DNA of 64,000 nucleotides from NCBI RefSeq assembly GCF_947500075.1, contig NZ_CANMQS010000001.1, positions 930,001 through 994,000 of the forward strand. Reading direction: 5' to 3'. The position numbers and the translations under genes are program-made. Under the pieces are notes generated by a model. The model was not told the origin of the DNA. It worked only from the letters and a program-made list of their open reading frames with translations, and searched no databases. This document shows positions 47,803-56,900 of the stretch, piece by piece. Each line of letters begins with the position of its first letter. Within the stretch, counting starts at the first letter, position 1. Source of the DNA: an uncultured Sulfitobacter sp. (GTDB lineage Bacteria; Pseudomonadota; Alphaproteobacteria; Rhodobacterales; Rhodobacteraceae).

Positions 47803-47898
47803 ACCTTCCTGAACGCCGGGACTTTTCTTTGCCGCCACTGCGGTTGAGGGAGACCGGCTTCCTCATTCCGCGGCGGCACTCAAGTGAGGAGCCGTTGG

Positions 47899-49101
47899 AT
47901 GGACCGTCCAGACCACTACCGTTTTCATCAGGGGGAGAAGACCCTCCCCTTCAGCCCAGACGAATATGAGGCCCGCCTGTCAGTGCTGCGCAGCGCCATG
48001 GCGGAACGCGGCGTGCAGGCCTGCGTTTTCACCTCCATGCACTGCATCGCCTACTACAGCGGGTTTCTCTACTGCGCCTTCGGGCGGCCCTATGCGCTTG
48101 TGGTGACGGCCACCGACAGTGTCACCATCAGTGCAGGCATCGACGCCGCCCAGCCCTGGCGGCGTTCGCACGGCGACAACATCACCTACACCGACTGGCA
48201 GCGGCACAACTACTGGCGCGCGATCCGGTCGGTCACGGGCACCGGCACCTCCATCGGGTATGAGGCCGACCACCTGACATGTGCGCAACAGGCGCTGCTG
48301 GAGGAGTTCCTCCAACCCCGCAGCACCACCGACATGGCCGCCGTTTCGATGAAACAGCGTATGCACAAATCCCCCGCCGAGATTGCGCTGATCAAACAGG
48401 GTGCACAGGTGGCCGACGTTGGCGGCTACGCCATCCGCGATGCCATCAAACCCGGCACGCGGGAGATCGACGTTGCCATGGCAGGGCGCGACGCAATGGA
48501 ACTGGAGATTGCCAGACGTTTCCCCGATGCCGAATACCGCGACACCTGGGTCTGGTTCCAATCCGGCATCAACACCGACGGGGCGCATAACCCGGTGACC
48601 GGCCGGCACCTCAGCCCCGGTGACATCCTCAGCCTCAACACCTTCCCGATGATCAACGGCTATTACACCGCGCTGGAACGCACGCTGTTTGTCGAAACGG
48701 TCGATCCGGCCAGCCTTGATATCTGGAACGCCAATGTCGCCGCTCATGAATACGGGCTGAGCCTGCTCAAACCCGGTGCCAGCTGCGCGGACGTGACAGA
48801 GCAGATCAACAGCTTCTTTGCGGACCGCGACCTGCTTCAGTATCGCACCTTCGGCTATGGCCATTCCTTTGGTGTCCTGTCCCACTACTATGGCCGGGAA
48901 GCGGGGCTGGAGCTGCGTGAAGACGTGGACACCGTGCTGCAGCCGGGCATGGTCATCTCGATGGAGCCGATGCTGACCATCCCCGACGGCCAGCCCGGTG
49001 CAGGCGGATACCGGGAACACGATATTCTGGTGATCACCGAAGACGGCAACGAGAACATCACCGGCTACCCGTATGGGCCGGAGACCAACGTGATCGCCTG
49101 A
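47899..49101 (+). CDS. Creatinase (creatine amidinohydrolase)
   Basis: A 400-residue M24-fold enzyme that matches Pseudomonas creatinase over its full length: SGFLYCAFGRPYALVVT, QPWRRS, ITYTDWQRHNYW, WFQSGINTDGAHNPVT (catalytic His230), FPMINGYYTALERTLF, LQYRTFGYGHSFGVLSHYYG and AGGYREHDILVITE. Like true creatinases it lacks the metal-ligand set of M24 peptidases. The reaction is creatine plus water to sarcosine plus urea, in the cytosol. The ATG at 47899 follows GAGGAG. Downstream on the same strand are a LysR regulator and a sarcosine/dimethylglycine dehydrogenase, which supports the assignment over an Xaa-Pro peptidase or DMSP lyase DddP. Confidence 0.93.
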   Translation: MDRPDHYRFHQGEKTLPFSPDEYEARLSVLRSAMAERGVQACVFTSMHCIAYYSGFLYCAFGRPYALVVTATDSVTISAGIDAAQPWRRSHGDNITYTDWQRHNYWRAIRSVTGTGTSIGYEADHLTCAQQALLEEFLQPRSTTDMAAVSMKQRMHKSPAEIALIKQGAQVADVGGYAIRDAIKPGTREIDVAMAGRDAMELEIARRFPDAEYRDTWVWFQSGINTDGAHNPVTGRHLSPGDILSLNTFPMINGYYTALERTLFVETVDPASLDIWNANVAAHEYGLSLLKPGASCADVTEQINSFFADRDLLQYRTFGYGHSFGVLSHYYGREAGLELREDVDTVLQPGMVISMEPMLTIPDGQPGAGGYREHDILVITEDGNENITGYPYGPETNVIA

Positions 49102-49115
49102 CCCATGGCACCAGC

Positions 49116-49142
49116 AAAGGGCCACGCGCACCGTGGCCCTTT
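49116..49142 (+). terminator. Hairpin after creatinase
   Basis: Perfect 10-bp stem AAAGGGCCAC (49116-49125) and GTGGCCCTTT (49133-49142) with a seven-base loop, 14 bases after the stop. There is no further T-run, so it may only partly terminate before the LysR gene. Confidence 0.65.
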
Positions 49143-49215
49143 GCAACGCCGCACATGGTCGTTTCTCTCCAAGGCATCTATGCTCACCACGATCCATCCA
49201 TCATCTGAGGACCCG

Positions 49216-50184
49216 ATGCCTGACCCCCGCCTCCCCCTGAACCTCAAAGGCCTGGAGCTGTTCCAGATCTTCGCCCTGAAAGGCTCGCTTCAGGCCACGG
49301 CAGAGGCGACGGGTCTGTCAATCAGCACCGTGTCACACCGGCTGCGGGGGCTGGAAGAAGAACTGGGCGTGGCCCTTTTCGACCACACGCGCAAACCACT
49401 GGTCCTGACGGACCGGGGCCTGAAATTTCTGCGCAGCATCGAAGATCCTTTGCTGAAAATCCGCATGGCGAAGGCTGAAGTCGCCGCTGTGGACGCCGAT
49501 GCAGCCGGGTTTCTCAGGATCGGCACCATCGCGGATTTTGAGGTCGACATCACCCCCGACCTTGCCGTGCATCTGTCCGAACAGATGCCGAAATGCGATT
49601 TCCTCTATCAGATCGCCACCAGCCGCGACCTGCTGACCCACCTGCAAAACCGCGCGCTTGATCTGGCCATCACCACATGTCTGGAGGCGGCCGACAAAGG
49701 CCTGCGCGACCTGCCCCTGTTGCGCGATCCCTTTGTCATTGTCCTGCCCGCACATGCCACCGCCACCCTGACAGAGGTTATCGAAGGCCGCGCGAAACTG
49801 CCGTTTCTTCAGTTCTCCCGCCATCTGATCATCGCCCGGCAGATCGAAGCGCAGCTGAGCCGTCTGGGCATGTCCCTGCCCCACAAGTTTGAATGCGACA
49901 GCAACCACACCCTGATGGCAATGATCGCAGGCGGGGCCGGCTGGACGATCACCACGCCGCTTTTGCTGTCCCGCGCCAGACGGTTTCAACCCGCGCTCAG
50001 CGTGCATCCCTTTCCGGGCAAGAAGTTCTCCCGCACCCTGTCGATTGTTGCCACGCCGGATTGCGCCAGCGGTGTGGTGGACCGGGTGAATGCCCGCGTC
50101 CGGCAGGTTCTGACAGATCAGGTGATCACCCCCATGTGCGCGCAGATCCCCTGGCTGGAGGGTGCATTCACGCTGATCGACTGA
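49216..50184 (+). CDS. LysR-family transcriptional regulator of the creatine/sarcosine locus
   Basis: A 322-residue LysR protein. The N-terminal helix-turn-helix (about 8-70) reads LELFQIFALKGSLQATAEATGLS, ISTVSHRLRGLEEELGVALF; the effector domain (about 95-300) has GFLRIGTIADFEVDITPDL. The start at 49216 follows GAGGA; upstream in-frame codons overlap the creatinase terminator and are rejected. It lies between creatinase and the FAD/GcvT dehydrogenase on the same strand, an arrangement that points to control of creatine or sarcosine use. LysR genes are often divergent from their targets; here all three are co-oriented. Confidence 0.88.
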   Translation: MPDPRLPLNLKGLELFQIFALKGSLQATAEATGLSISTVSHRLRGLEEELGVALFDHTRKPLVLTDRGLKFLRSIEDPLLKIRMAKAEVAAVDADAAGFLRIGTIADFEVDITPDLAVHLSEQMPKCDFLYQIATSRDLLTHLQNRALDLAITTCLEAADKGLRDLPLLRDPFVIVLPAHATATLTEVIEGRAKLPFLQFSRHLIIARQIEAQLSRLGMSLPHKFECDSNHTLMAMIAGGAGWTITTPLLLSRARRFQPALSVHPFPGKKFSRTLSIVATPDCASGVVDRVNARVRQVLTDQVITPMCAQIPWLEGAFTLID

Positions 50185-50206
50185 CCCTTCCCTATCAACG
50201 GCATCA

Positions 50207-50225
50207 ATTCCGAAAAACCCGGAAT
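50207..50225 (+). promoter_or_regulatory. Candidate LysR-type operator upstream of the dehydrogenase
   Basis: Perfect dyad ATTCCG (50207-50212) and CGGAAT (50220-50225) with a seven-base spacer, in the 137-bp gap between the LysR gene and the dehydrogenase. Its size fits a LysR recognition site. A second weaker dyad GGTA/TACC lies at about 50240-50252. Confidence 0.45.
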
Positions 50226-50321
50226 ACATTTCCCAATAGGTAGGATTTACCAACCCCAGTATTGATGTTCCGGCACGAAGCCTGCCTACCTCCACAAACG
50301 CAGCACCGCAGGAGAGAGCCC

Positions 50322-52757
50322 ATGAAATCGCGCACCAAAGTAGCCGTCATCGGCGGTGGGATCGCCGGGTGTTCAACGCTCTACCACCTGACGCAGGAAG
50401 GCTGGTCCGATGTCGTGCTCATCGAACGGGATGAACTGACCTCCGGCACCACATGGCATTCGGCGGCACAGGTCACCAACTTCGGCATGAACCAGACGAT
50501 GGTCGGCCTCAAATCCCACTCCATCGCGCTCTACAAGAAACTGCGGGACGATCCCGACTATCCCGTGGGCTATCACCACGGTGACGGCGGCATCCGGCTG
50601 GCCAACACCGAAGGGCACATGCAGGGCTACCGCCATTTCGCCTCCATGGCGCGGGGCATGGGCGTGGAATACGAGGTGATCGACGCCGCAGAATGCGCCC
50701 GCCGCCATCCGCTGATCTCCACCGACAATCTGATCGGCGGGCTGTGGGACGGCGAAGACGGTGACATCGACCCCGCGCAGCTCTGTCAGGCCCTGGCCTT
50801 TCACGCCCGCAAGGCAGGCGCGGAGGTCTACCGGCACACCAGCGTCATCGGCCTGACCCAGCACCGCGATGACACATGGACCGTTGAGACGGACAAGGGC
50901 AGCATCGACGCCGACATCGTGGTGAACGCCTGCGGCTACCGGGTCAACGAAGTGGGCGGCATGATGGGTGTACACCACCCCGTCGCCTCGATGGAGCATC
51001 AGTATTTCGTCACCGAAGACATCCCCGCCATCGCGGAGACAGGCCACCGCATGCCGCTCCTGCGCTGTCCGATCTCCGATTATTACTCCCGGCAGGAAAA
51101 GGGCGGTCTGCTGGTGGGCTTCTACGAACAGGACTGCAAGACATGGGGCATGGACGGGATTGACCCGGCCTTCACCAATGACCTCTGCCCCGACGATCTG
51201 GACCGGGTGATGGACGTGCTGGAAGGCGCGTTTGAACGCATGCCCGTGCTGGCCGAAGTTGGCATCAAACGGGTCGTCAACGGCCCGATCACCTATACCA
51301 TCGACGGCGCGCCACTGGTGGGTCCGATCCCCGGCAAACGCAACGCCTTCTGTATCATCGGGCTGCGCGCAGGACTTGGCGAAGGCGGCGGGCACGGCTG
51401 GCTGCTGGCCCAGCAGATCGTCCATGGCGAAGCGCAATACGACACATGGTGCCTCGACCCGCGCCGCTTCACCGGGCACGCCAATGTCGAAGTCACTGCC
51501 CTGAAAGCCATCGAAGACTACCAGAACGAATTCCGCTTCCACTTCCCACACGAACACCGCCCCGCCGCCCGCAACGCCAAGACCACACCGCTGACCCCCG
51601 TTCTGGCCGCCGAAGGCGCCGAATTCACCGTCGTGAACGGTTGGGAGCGGGTGGACTACATCAAGCCTGCGCCGGATTTCCATCCCTCCCTGACTTTCGA
51701 TTTCGACGAAACCTTCGACGTGGTCGCCGCCGAAGTGGCAAACGTGCAGCAGAACGCGGGCCTGTGCGAAGTCAACGGTTTCAACCGGTTTGAGATCACC
51801 GGCACCGACCGCCACAGCTTCCTCGACCGGATGTTCTGCGGCACCGTGACCAAGCGCGACGGCCGTGTGGGGCTGGGCTACTTGCTCAACCACCACGGCA
51901 TGATCAAAGGCGAAGCCACCATCGCCAACATCCCCACCTCTGACCGCGGCCCGGCGCGCGTCTGGTACGGATCAGCAGCGGCGGCGGAGTATCATGACAT
52001 GGACTGGTTGCAGGCACACCTGCGGCCAGACGAAGACGTGCAGATCCACAGCCTCACGAACGACCAGACAATCCTCGTCCTTGCAGGCCCCAAAGCGCGC
52101 AACGTCCTGACCGCCTGCGCGCGCGGCGACTGGTCAAAGGACGCCTTCCCTTGGCTGTCCGTCCGCGAAGCCTTCATCGGATACGCCCCCGCCACCGTGC
52201 TCGGCGTCAGTTTCTCCGGTGAGTTGGCCTATGAAATCCACATCCCCAACGCATCGCTCTACGCCGCCTACACGGCCTTGCGCGCAGCGGGGGAGGCGCA
52301 TGGGCTCAAGCTCTTTGGTGCCCGCGCGGTCGAGTCGATGCGGATGGAGAAAGGCTTCCTGCACTGGAAAGCCGACCTGCTGACCGAATTCGACCCCTTT
52401 GAAACCGGGCTCGACCGCTTTGTGAAGCTCGATAAAGGTGACTTCATCGGTCGCGACGCCCTGTTGGAGCGGCAGAAGACCGGCAAGACCAAAGCCCTCA
52501 TCACCCTCGACATCGACACGACCAAAGCCCCTGCGCACGGTGGTGCATCCGTCATGGTGGGCGACCGGGTGGTGGGCACCATCACATCCGGCGACTGGGG
52601 CCACCGCACGGGCAAAAACCTCGCCTACGCCTTTGTCGACACCGACCAAAGCGCCATCGGCACCGCCTTGCACGTGGACATCTGCGGACAGATCCTGCGC
52701 GCAAAGGTCATCACCCCGTCACCCTATGATCCCAGCTACAGCCTGATGCGCGGATAG
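50322..52757 (+). CDS. FAD-dependent sarcosine/dimethylglycine dehydrogenase with GcvT domain
   Basis: An 811-residue two-part enzyme. Residues 1-400 are a DAO-type flavoprotein with VAVIGGGIAGCSTLYHL, the SGTTWHSAAQVTNFG segment (covalent-FAD His position of this family) and the C-terminal IGLRAGLGEGGGHGWLLAQ. Residues about 430-805 are an aminomethyltransferase (GcvT) domain with tetrahydrofolate-binding pattern SFSGELAYEIHIP and ESMRMEKGFLHW. The reaction is oxidative demethylation of sarcosine or dimethylglycine, with the methyl group captured on tetrahydrofolate. The ATG at 50322 has a GGAGAG box. With creatinase it would complete creatine to glycine. Sequence alone cannot separate sarcosine from dimethylglycine as substrate. 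Confidence 0.9.
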   Translation: MKSRTKVAVIGGGIAGCSTLYHLTQEGWSDVVLIERDELTSGTTWHSAAQVTNFGMNQTMVGLKSHSIALYKKLRDDPDYPVGYHHGDGGIRLANTEGHMQGYRHFASMARGMGVEYEVIDAAECARRHPLISTDNLIGGLWDGEDGDIDPAQLCQALAFHARKAGAEVYRHTSVIGLTQHRDDTWTVETDKGSIDADIVVNACGYRVNEVGGMMGVHHPVASMEHQYFVTEDIPAIAETGHRMPLLRCPISDYYSRQEKGGLLVGFYEQDCKTWGMDGIDPAFTNDLCPDDLDRVMDVLEGAFERMPVLAEVGIKRVVNGPITYTIDGAPLVGPIPGKRNAFCIIGLRAGLGEGGGHGWLLAQQIVHGEAQYDTWCLDPRRFTGHANVEVTALKAIEDYQNEFRFHFPHEHRPAARNAKTTPLTPVLAAEGAEFTVVNGWERVDYIKPAPDFHPSLTFDFDETFDVVAAEVANVQQNAGLCEVNGFNRFEITGTDRHSFLDRMFCGTVTKRDGRVGLGYLLNHHGMIKGEATIANIPTSDRGPARVWYGSAAAAEYHDMDWLQAHLRPDEDVQIHSLTNDQTILVLAGPKARNVLTACARGDWSKDAFPWLSVREAFIGYAPATVLGVSFSGELAYEIHIPNASLYAAYTALRAAGEAHGLKLFGARAVESMRMEKGFLHWKADLLTEFDPFETGLDRFVKLDKGDFIGRDALLERQKTGKTKALITLDIDTTKAPAHGGASVMVGDRVVGTITSGDWGHRTGKNLAYAFVDTDQSAIGTALHVDICGQILRAKVITPSPYDPSYSLMRG

Positions 52758-52763
52758 GGGCGG

Positions 52764-54515
52764 CTAAAGCCCCAACTCCTCAATCATCCGGTCGCGCATG
52801 ACAAACTTCTGCGGCTTGCCGGTGATCGTCATCGGCAGTTCATCGACCTGCCGGAAATGCCGTGGCACTTTGAAATGCGCGATCTGCCCCTGACAGAACG
52901 CGCGCATGGCGTCGGGATCAACCGATCTGCCCGCCTTGGGCACAATCCACGCACAGACCTCTTCGCCCAGCCGCGCGTCGGGAATGCCAAAGACCTGCAC
53001 CTCGCTCACATCCGGATGGCCAAACAGAAACTCCTCGATCTCACGGGGATAGATGTTCTCTCCGCCCCGGATGATCATGTCCTTCACCCGGCCCGTGATC
53101 GTGCAAAAACCGTCGGCATCCAGCACCGCCAGATCACCCGTGTGCATCCACCCGTCCCGGATCGCCTCCTGCGAGCGCGCGCTGTCTTCCCAATAGCCCT
53201 TCATCACCGAATACCCCCGTGTGCACAGCTCTCCCTGCACACCAACCGGCACAACGGCTCCCGCTTCATCAATGATCTTCACCTCCAGATGCGGATGCAC
53301 CCGGCCCACTGTGGCGCAGCGTTGCTCTGTCGTGTCATCCACAAAGCTCTGGAAGGATACCGGCGCTGTTTCGGTCATCCCGTAACAGATCGTCACCTCG
53401 CGCATGTTCATCCTGTCGTTGACCTGCTTCATCACGTCCACCGGACAGGGCGCGCCGGCCATCACCCCGGTGCGCAAGGCAGACAGATCGCGCGGGGTGG
53501 CATCCAGCTCCTGCAACATTGCCACGAACATCGTCGGCACACCATAAAGCGCGGTGCAGCGTTCCCTGGCCAGCGCATCCAGCGTCTGCACCGGATCAAA
53601 GGCTTCGCCCGGAAAGACCATCGCCGCCCCTTTGCTGACCGCGCCCAGCACCCCCATCACCATGCCAAAACAGTGATACAGCGGCACCGGAATCGCCAGA
53701 CGGTCATTCTCCGTCAGCTTGATCCGGTCCGTCACAAACCGTGCGTTGTTGACGATGTTGTAATGCGACAGGGTCGCGCCCTTGGGCTGACCCGTGGTGC
53801 CGGAGGTAAACTGGATGTTGATCGCATCGTCCGGCTGCAACGTCCCGTCGATCTTCGGCAACCGCAGTTGCTGGGCCGGACCACCCAGCGATGACACCTC
53901 ATCAAAGCGCCAGCAGCCTGCGTCGTCCTCCGCTTCGCCCATGACAATCACATGGCGCAGCTGCGGCAGCCGGGCCGCCTGCAAGCGCCCCTTCTCTGCC
54001 CCATCCAGCTCCGGCGCCAGCGTGCGCACCATCTTGAGGTATTCCGATGACTTGAATGACCGCGCCATAACCAGCGCCTTGCACCCCACTTTGTTGAGCG
54101 CGTATTCAAGCTCCGACAACCGATACGCCGGGTTGATGTTGACCAGCACAACCCCGATCCGCGCCGTCGCGAACTGCGTCAGCACCCACTCCAGCCGGTT
54201 GGGCGACCAGATGCCAACACGGTCGCCGGTTTCCAGCCCAAGCGCCAGAAACCCGGTGGCCAGCGCATCCACGGCCCGGTCCAGATCATAATAGCTCAAC
54301 CGCGCGTCCGGAAAGATCACCGCATCCCGTGGGCCGTATCGCGACACCGCATCGCGCAACAACTGCGGGATCGTGGCAAAAGCAAGCTCTGGGTGCTTTG
54401 CCCCCTGCACATAGGATTTGCCATCACGCGGGGCGAGGTTCGTCTGCGCCCCCTCCCCCTGATCCAGCCCGAAGTTCTGTATGCGGTTTGCAATGCTCTC
54501 ATTTAGGATCGTCAC
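52764..54515 (-). CDS. AMP-binding acyl-CoA synthetase of the amide operon
   Basis: A 583-residue adenylate-forming enzyme. Motifs: the P-loop-like FTSGTTGQPKGATLSH, ICYGMTETAP, the hinge region GWMHTGDLAVLDADGF and ITGRVKDMIIRGGENIYP, and the catalytic Lys in MTITGKPQKF. The start is GTG at 54513-54515 with AGGAG eight bases upstream. It lies 12 bases after the stop of the ATPase-amidase fusion gene, so it is the last gene of that operon. It would activate a carboxylic acid, plausibly the one released by the amidase, to its CoA ester. The length and sequence fit the medium-chain acyl-CoA synthetase group. The preferred acid is unknown. Confidence 0.9.
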   Translation of the reverse strand: MTILNESIANRIQNFGLDQGEGAQTNLAPRDGKSYVQGAKHPELAFATIPQLLRDAVSRYGPRDAVIFPDARLSYYDLDRAVDALATGFLALGLETGDRVGIWSPNRLEWVLTQFATARIGVVLVNINPAYRLSELEYALNKVGCKALVMARSFKSSEYLKMVRTLAPELDGAEKGRLQAARLPQLRHVIVMGEAEDDAGCWRFDEVSSLGGPAQQLRLPKIDGTLQPDDAINIQFTSGTTGQPKGATLSHYNIVNNARFVTDRIKLTENDRLAIPVPLYHCFGMVMGVLGAVSKGAAMVFPGEAFDPVQTLDALARERCTALYGVPTMFVAMLQELDATPRDLSALRTGVMAGAPCPVDVMKQVNDRMNMREVTICYGMTETAPVSFQSFVDDTTEQRCATVGRVHPHLEVKIIDEAGAVVPVGVQGELCTRGYSVMKGYWEDSARSQEAIRDGWMHTGDLAVLDADGFCTITGRVKDMIIRGGENIYPREIEEFLFGHPDVSEVQVFGIPDARLGEEVCAWIVPKAGRSVDPDAMRAFCQGQIAHFKVPRHFRQVDELPMTITGKPQKFVMRDRMIEELGL

Positions 54516-54527
54516 AGTGATGTCTCC

Positions 54528-56900
54528 TTACATGTCGCGCCAATCGCCCGATTGCTCAAATGCGTGTGCGGCCTGATAGATCTTCATCTCTCCATAGTGT
54601 GGCCCAACCAACTGCATGCCAATAGGCAAACCTTCGCTAAACCCGCAGGGAATGCTCATCGCGGGCAGGCCACCGTTGAAAGGCGCGGTGTTGGGCACCA
54701 TCTCAAACGCCCGCTGGACATAGAGGCTGAGCGAGCAATCCGCAGGCGGATGTTCCTGCGGCTTGATCGGCAGCGTGGGCATCAGCAGCAGATCATATTG
54801 CTTGAGCGCGGCAAGATAGCGTTCATTGCACCGCCGCATGATGTTCTGCGCCTTGCCATAGAACCGGCCCCGATATTGCCGCTGAAAATGCTCGCCCACG
54901 AACATGCAGGCCTTGAGCGAATGGCTCAATTCATCCGCCCGCCCCTTCCATTGCGCCATATGGTCCGTCATCGACGGCAGGAACAGCCCGCGATAGTTTG
55001 TGCCTGTCGAATTGCCCCACATCATCCCGTCTTGCAGACCCTCCAGCGTGATCGCCGTCCAGGCGTCCATCGCGGTGTGATGCTCCGGCACCGACACATC
55101 CTCCACCCGCGCCCCCAGTTCGCGAAAACGCGCGGCGGCCTGCATCACCTTGGCATCCACATCCGGTTCCGAATTCGGATGCCCAAAGCCCTCCTGCAAG
55201 ACCCCGATCCGCAATCCATGCGCCCCGCGCCCCAGCGCTTCGGTATAGCTGTAGACCTTGGGCTTGTACTGCCGGGGGTCCAGCCCGTCTTCGCCCGCCA
55301 GCACTTCCAGCAGCAAGGCGTTGTCGGCCACCGTGTTGGTCACCGGCCCCAGATGGTCAATCGTCTGCTCAATCGGCATCGCACCGGTGTAGGGCACCAG
55401 CCCATGCGTGGGCTTCATGCCATAGCACCCGCAGTTCGACGACGGAATCCGGATGGAGCCGCCCTGATCCCCCGCAATCGCCATATCCACCTCTCCCGCC
55501 GCCACCAGGGCCGCCGACCCGGCAGAGGACCCGCCGGCCATATAACCGCGTTTGTAGGGGTTGTGGATCGGCCCCTTGGCATTGGTGTGCGAGCCGCCCG
55601 ACAGGCAGAAGTTCTCACAATGCGCCTTCCCCGCGATCACCGCACCGGCGTCCAGCATCCGCGTCACAATCGTTGCGTCAATCTCCGGCGTGTAGCCTTC
55701 CATGATCGACGATCCGTTCATCAACGGCACCCCGGCCAGACAGATCGTATCCTTCAAGGCAATCCGCTTGCCGCGCAGCTTGCCATCAGGTGCGCCGCGC
55801 ACTTCCGTCTTCACATACCAAGCGTTGAGCGGGTTCTCCGTCGGGTCGGGGAAATAGCCGGGGCTGCGCGGGTAGCGCACTTCAGGCAGGTTGTCGGGCA
55901 TCGCATCCAGCCGGTCATAGGCCTGCATGTAAGGCTCAATGATCTCCGTATATTCGGTCAGATCGGCGTCCGACAGGCTCATCCCGAACCGGTCCGCCAT
56001 GGACCGCATCTGGGCAAGGGTGGGGCGTTTGATCGTCATGGCAGTCACCGTTGAGACTTGAGGTTGCGGGCGTGGTGGGGCGGCAGGGGCGGACGGCGGC
56101 CCGGCAAGGCTCTCCGCCCGGTTCGGCGGCGCGGCAGAGGCGCGAGCCGTGGCCTGCCGCGTGCCTCTGGCCGCCCCAAACCCCAGAAACTGATCCACTT
56201 TGGATTGATCCGACAGATCCGCGCGCGACAAGGTCCCGGTGATCCGCCCCCGCTCCAGCACCAACACCCGGTCAGACAGGTCCGCGATGAAATCAAAGTT
56301 CTGCTCCACCAGCAGGATCGACAGCCCGCGCTTGGCGCGCAGGGCCAGCAGCGTCTCTGACATCTCTTCAATGATTGACGGCTGAATGCCTTCGGTGGGT
56401 TCATCCAGCAGCAGGAAATCCGGGTCCGTCATCAGACACCGCGCAAGCGACAGCAATTGCTGCTCCCCGCCTGACAGCGCGCCACCTTCGCGGTCCAGCA
56501 ACCGCGTCAGGCGCGGGAAGTCGGCCAAGACCGCTTCCATCACCTCGGCCTCGGCCCCGCCACCATGGTCCTGCCAGGCAAACCGCAAATTATCCCGCAC
56601 CGTCAGCTGCGGAAAGATCCCCCGCCCCTGCGGCACATATCCCAGACCCATCTGGCTGCGCGCATTGGGAGGCAGGCGGGTGATGTCGCTCTGATCATAC
56701 CGGATCTGGCCGGAAGTCGCGGGCAGAAACCCCATCAGCGTCTTCAGCAGCGTCGTCTTGCCCATGCCGTTGTGGCCCAGAACTCCGACCACTTCGTTCT
56801 CTGCCACGTCCAGATCAATGCCATGCAGGATCGGCACCCGGCCATAGCCGCCCGACAGCCCCTTGGTGCTCAGCAGGATATCGCGCTCATTGTCCATCAC
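54528..56900 (-). CDS. Fusion of LivF-type ABC ATPase with an amidase
   Basis: A 790-residue protein joining two normally separate enzymes. Residues 1-242 are a complete LivF/UrtE-type ATPase: Walker A GHNGMGKTT (42-50), Q-loop YVPQGRG, signature LSGGEQQ (142-148), Walker B LLLDEPTE (163-170) and switch His position occupied by Gln (LLVEQN). Residues about 243-287 are an Ala/Pro-rich linker. Residues 288-790 are a full amidase with Lys383 (IALKD), cis-Ser458 (MAGGSSAG) and nucleophile Ser482 (DQGGSIRIP). The internal Met288 has no ribosome binding site, and no stop lies between the parts. It is coupled to the livG-like gene by ATGA. Both halves look catalytically intact. Confidence 0.9.
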   Translation of the reverse strand: MMDNERDILLSTKGLSGGYGRVPILHGIDLDVAENEVVGVLGHNGMGKTTLLKTLMGFLPATSGQIRYDQSDITRLPPNARSQMGLGYVPQGRGIFPQLTVRDNLRFAWQDHGGGAEAEVMEAVLADFPRLTRLLDREGGALSGGEQQLLSLARCLMTDPDFLLLDEPTEGIQPSIIEEMSETLLALRAKRGLSILLVEQNFDFIADLSDRVLVLERGRITGTLSRADLSDQSKVDQFLGFGAARGTRQATARASAAPPNRAESLAGPPSAPAAPPRPQPQVSTVTAMTIKRPTLAQMRSMADRFGMSLSDADLTEYTEIIEPYMQAYDRLDAMPDNLPEVRYPRSPGYFPDPTENPLNAWYVKTEVRGAPDGKLRGKRIALKDTICLAGVPLMNGSSIMEGYTPEIDATIVTRMLDAGAVIAGKAHCENFCLSGGSHTNAKGPIHNPYKRGYMAGGSSAGSAALVAAGEVDMAIAGDQGGSIRIPSSNCGCYGMKPTHGLVPYTGAMPIEQTIDHLGPVTNTVADNALLLEVLAGEDGLDPRQYKPKVYSYTEALGRGAHGLRIGVLQEGFGHPNSEPDVDAKVMQAAARFRELGARVEDVSVPEHHTAMDAWTAITLEGLQDGMMWGNSTGTNYRGLFLPSMTDHMAQWKGRADELSHSLKACMFVGEHFQRQYRGRFYGKAQNIMRRCNERYLAALKQYDLLLMPTLPIKPQEHPPADCSLSLYVQRAFEMVPNTAPFNGGLPAMSIPCGFSEGLPIGMQLVGPHYGEMKIYQAAHAFEQSGDWRDM

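Noticed and set aside
47899..49101. DMSP lyase DddP or Xaa-Pro aminopeptidase instead of creatinase
   Set aside because: The sequence follows creatinase throughout, including the GAHNPVT catalytic segment, and lacks the M24 metal-ligand pattern of peptidases; the next metabolic gene is a sarcosine/dimethylglycine dehydrogenase.
56037..56039. Internal ATG as a separate start for the amidase
   Set aside because: The 20 bases upstream show no ribosome binding site, and the frame is open without a stop through the linker, so a fusion is the simpler reading.
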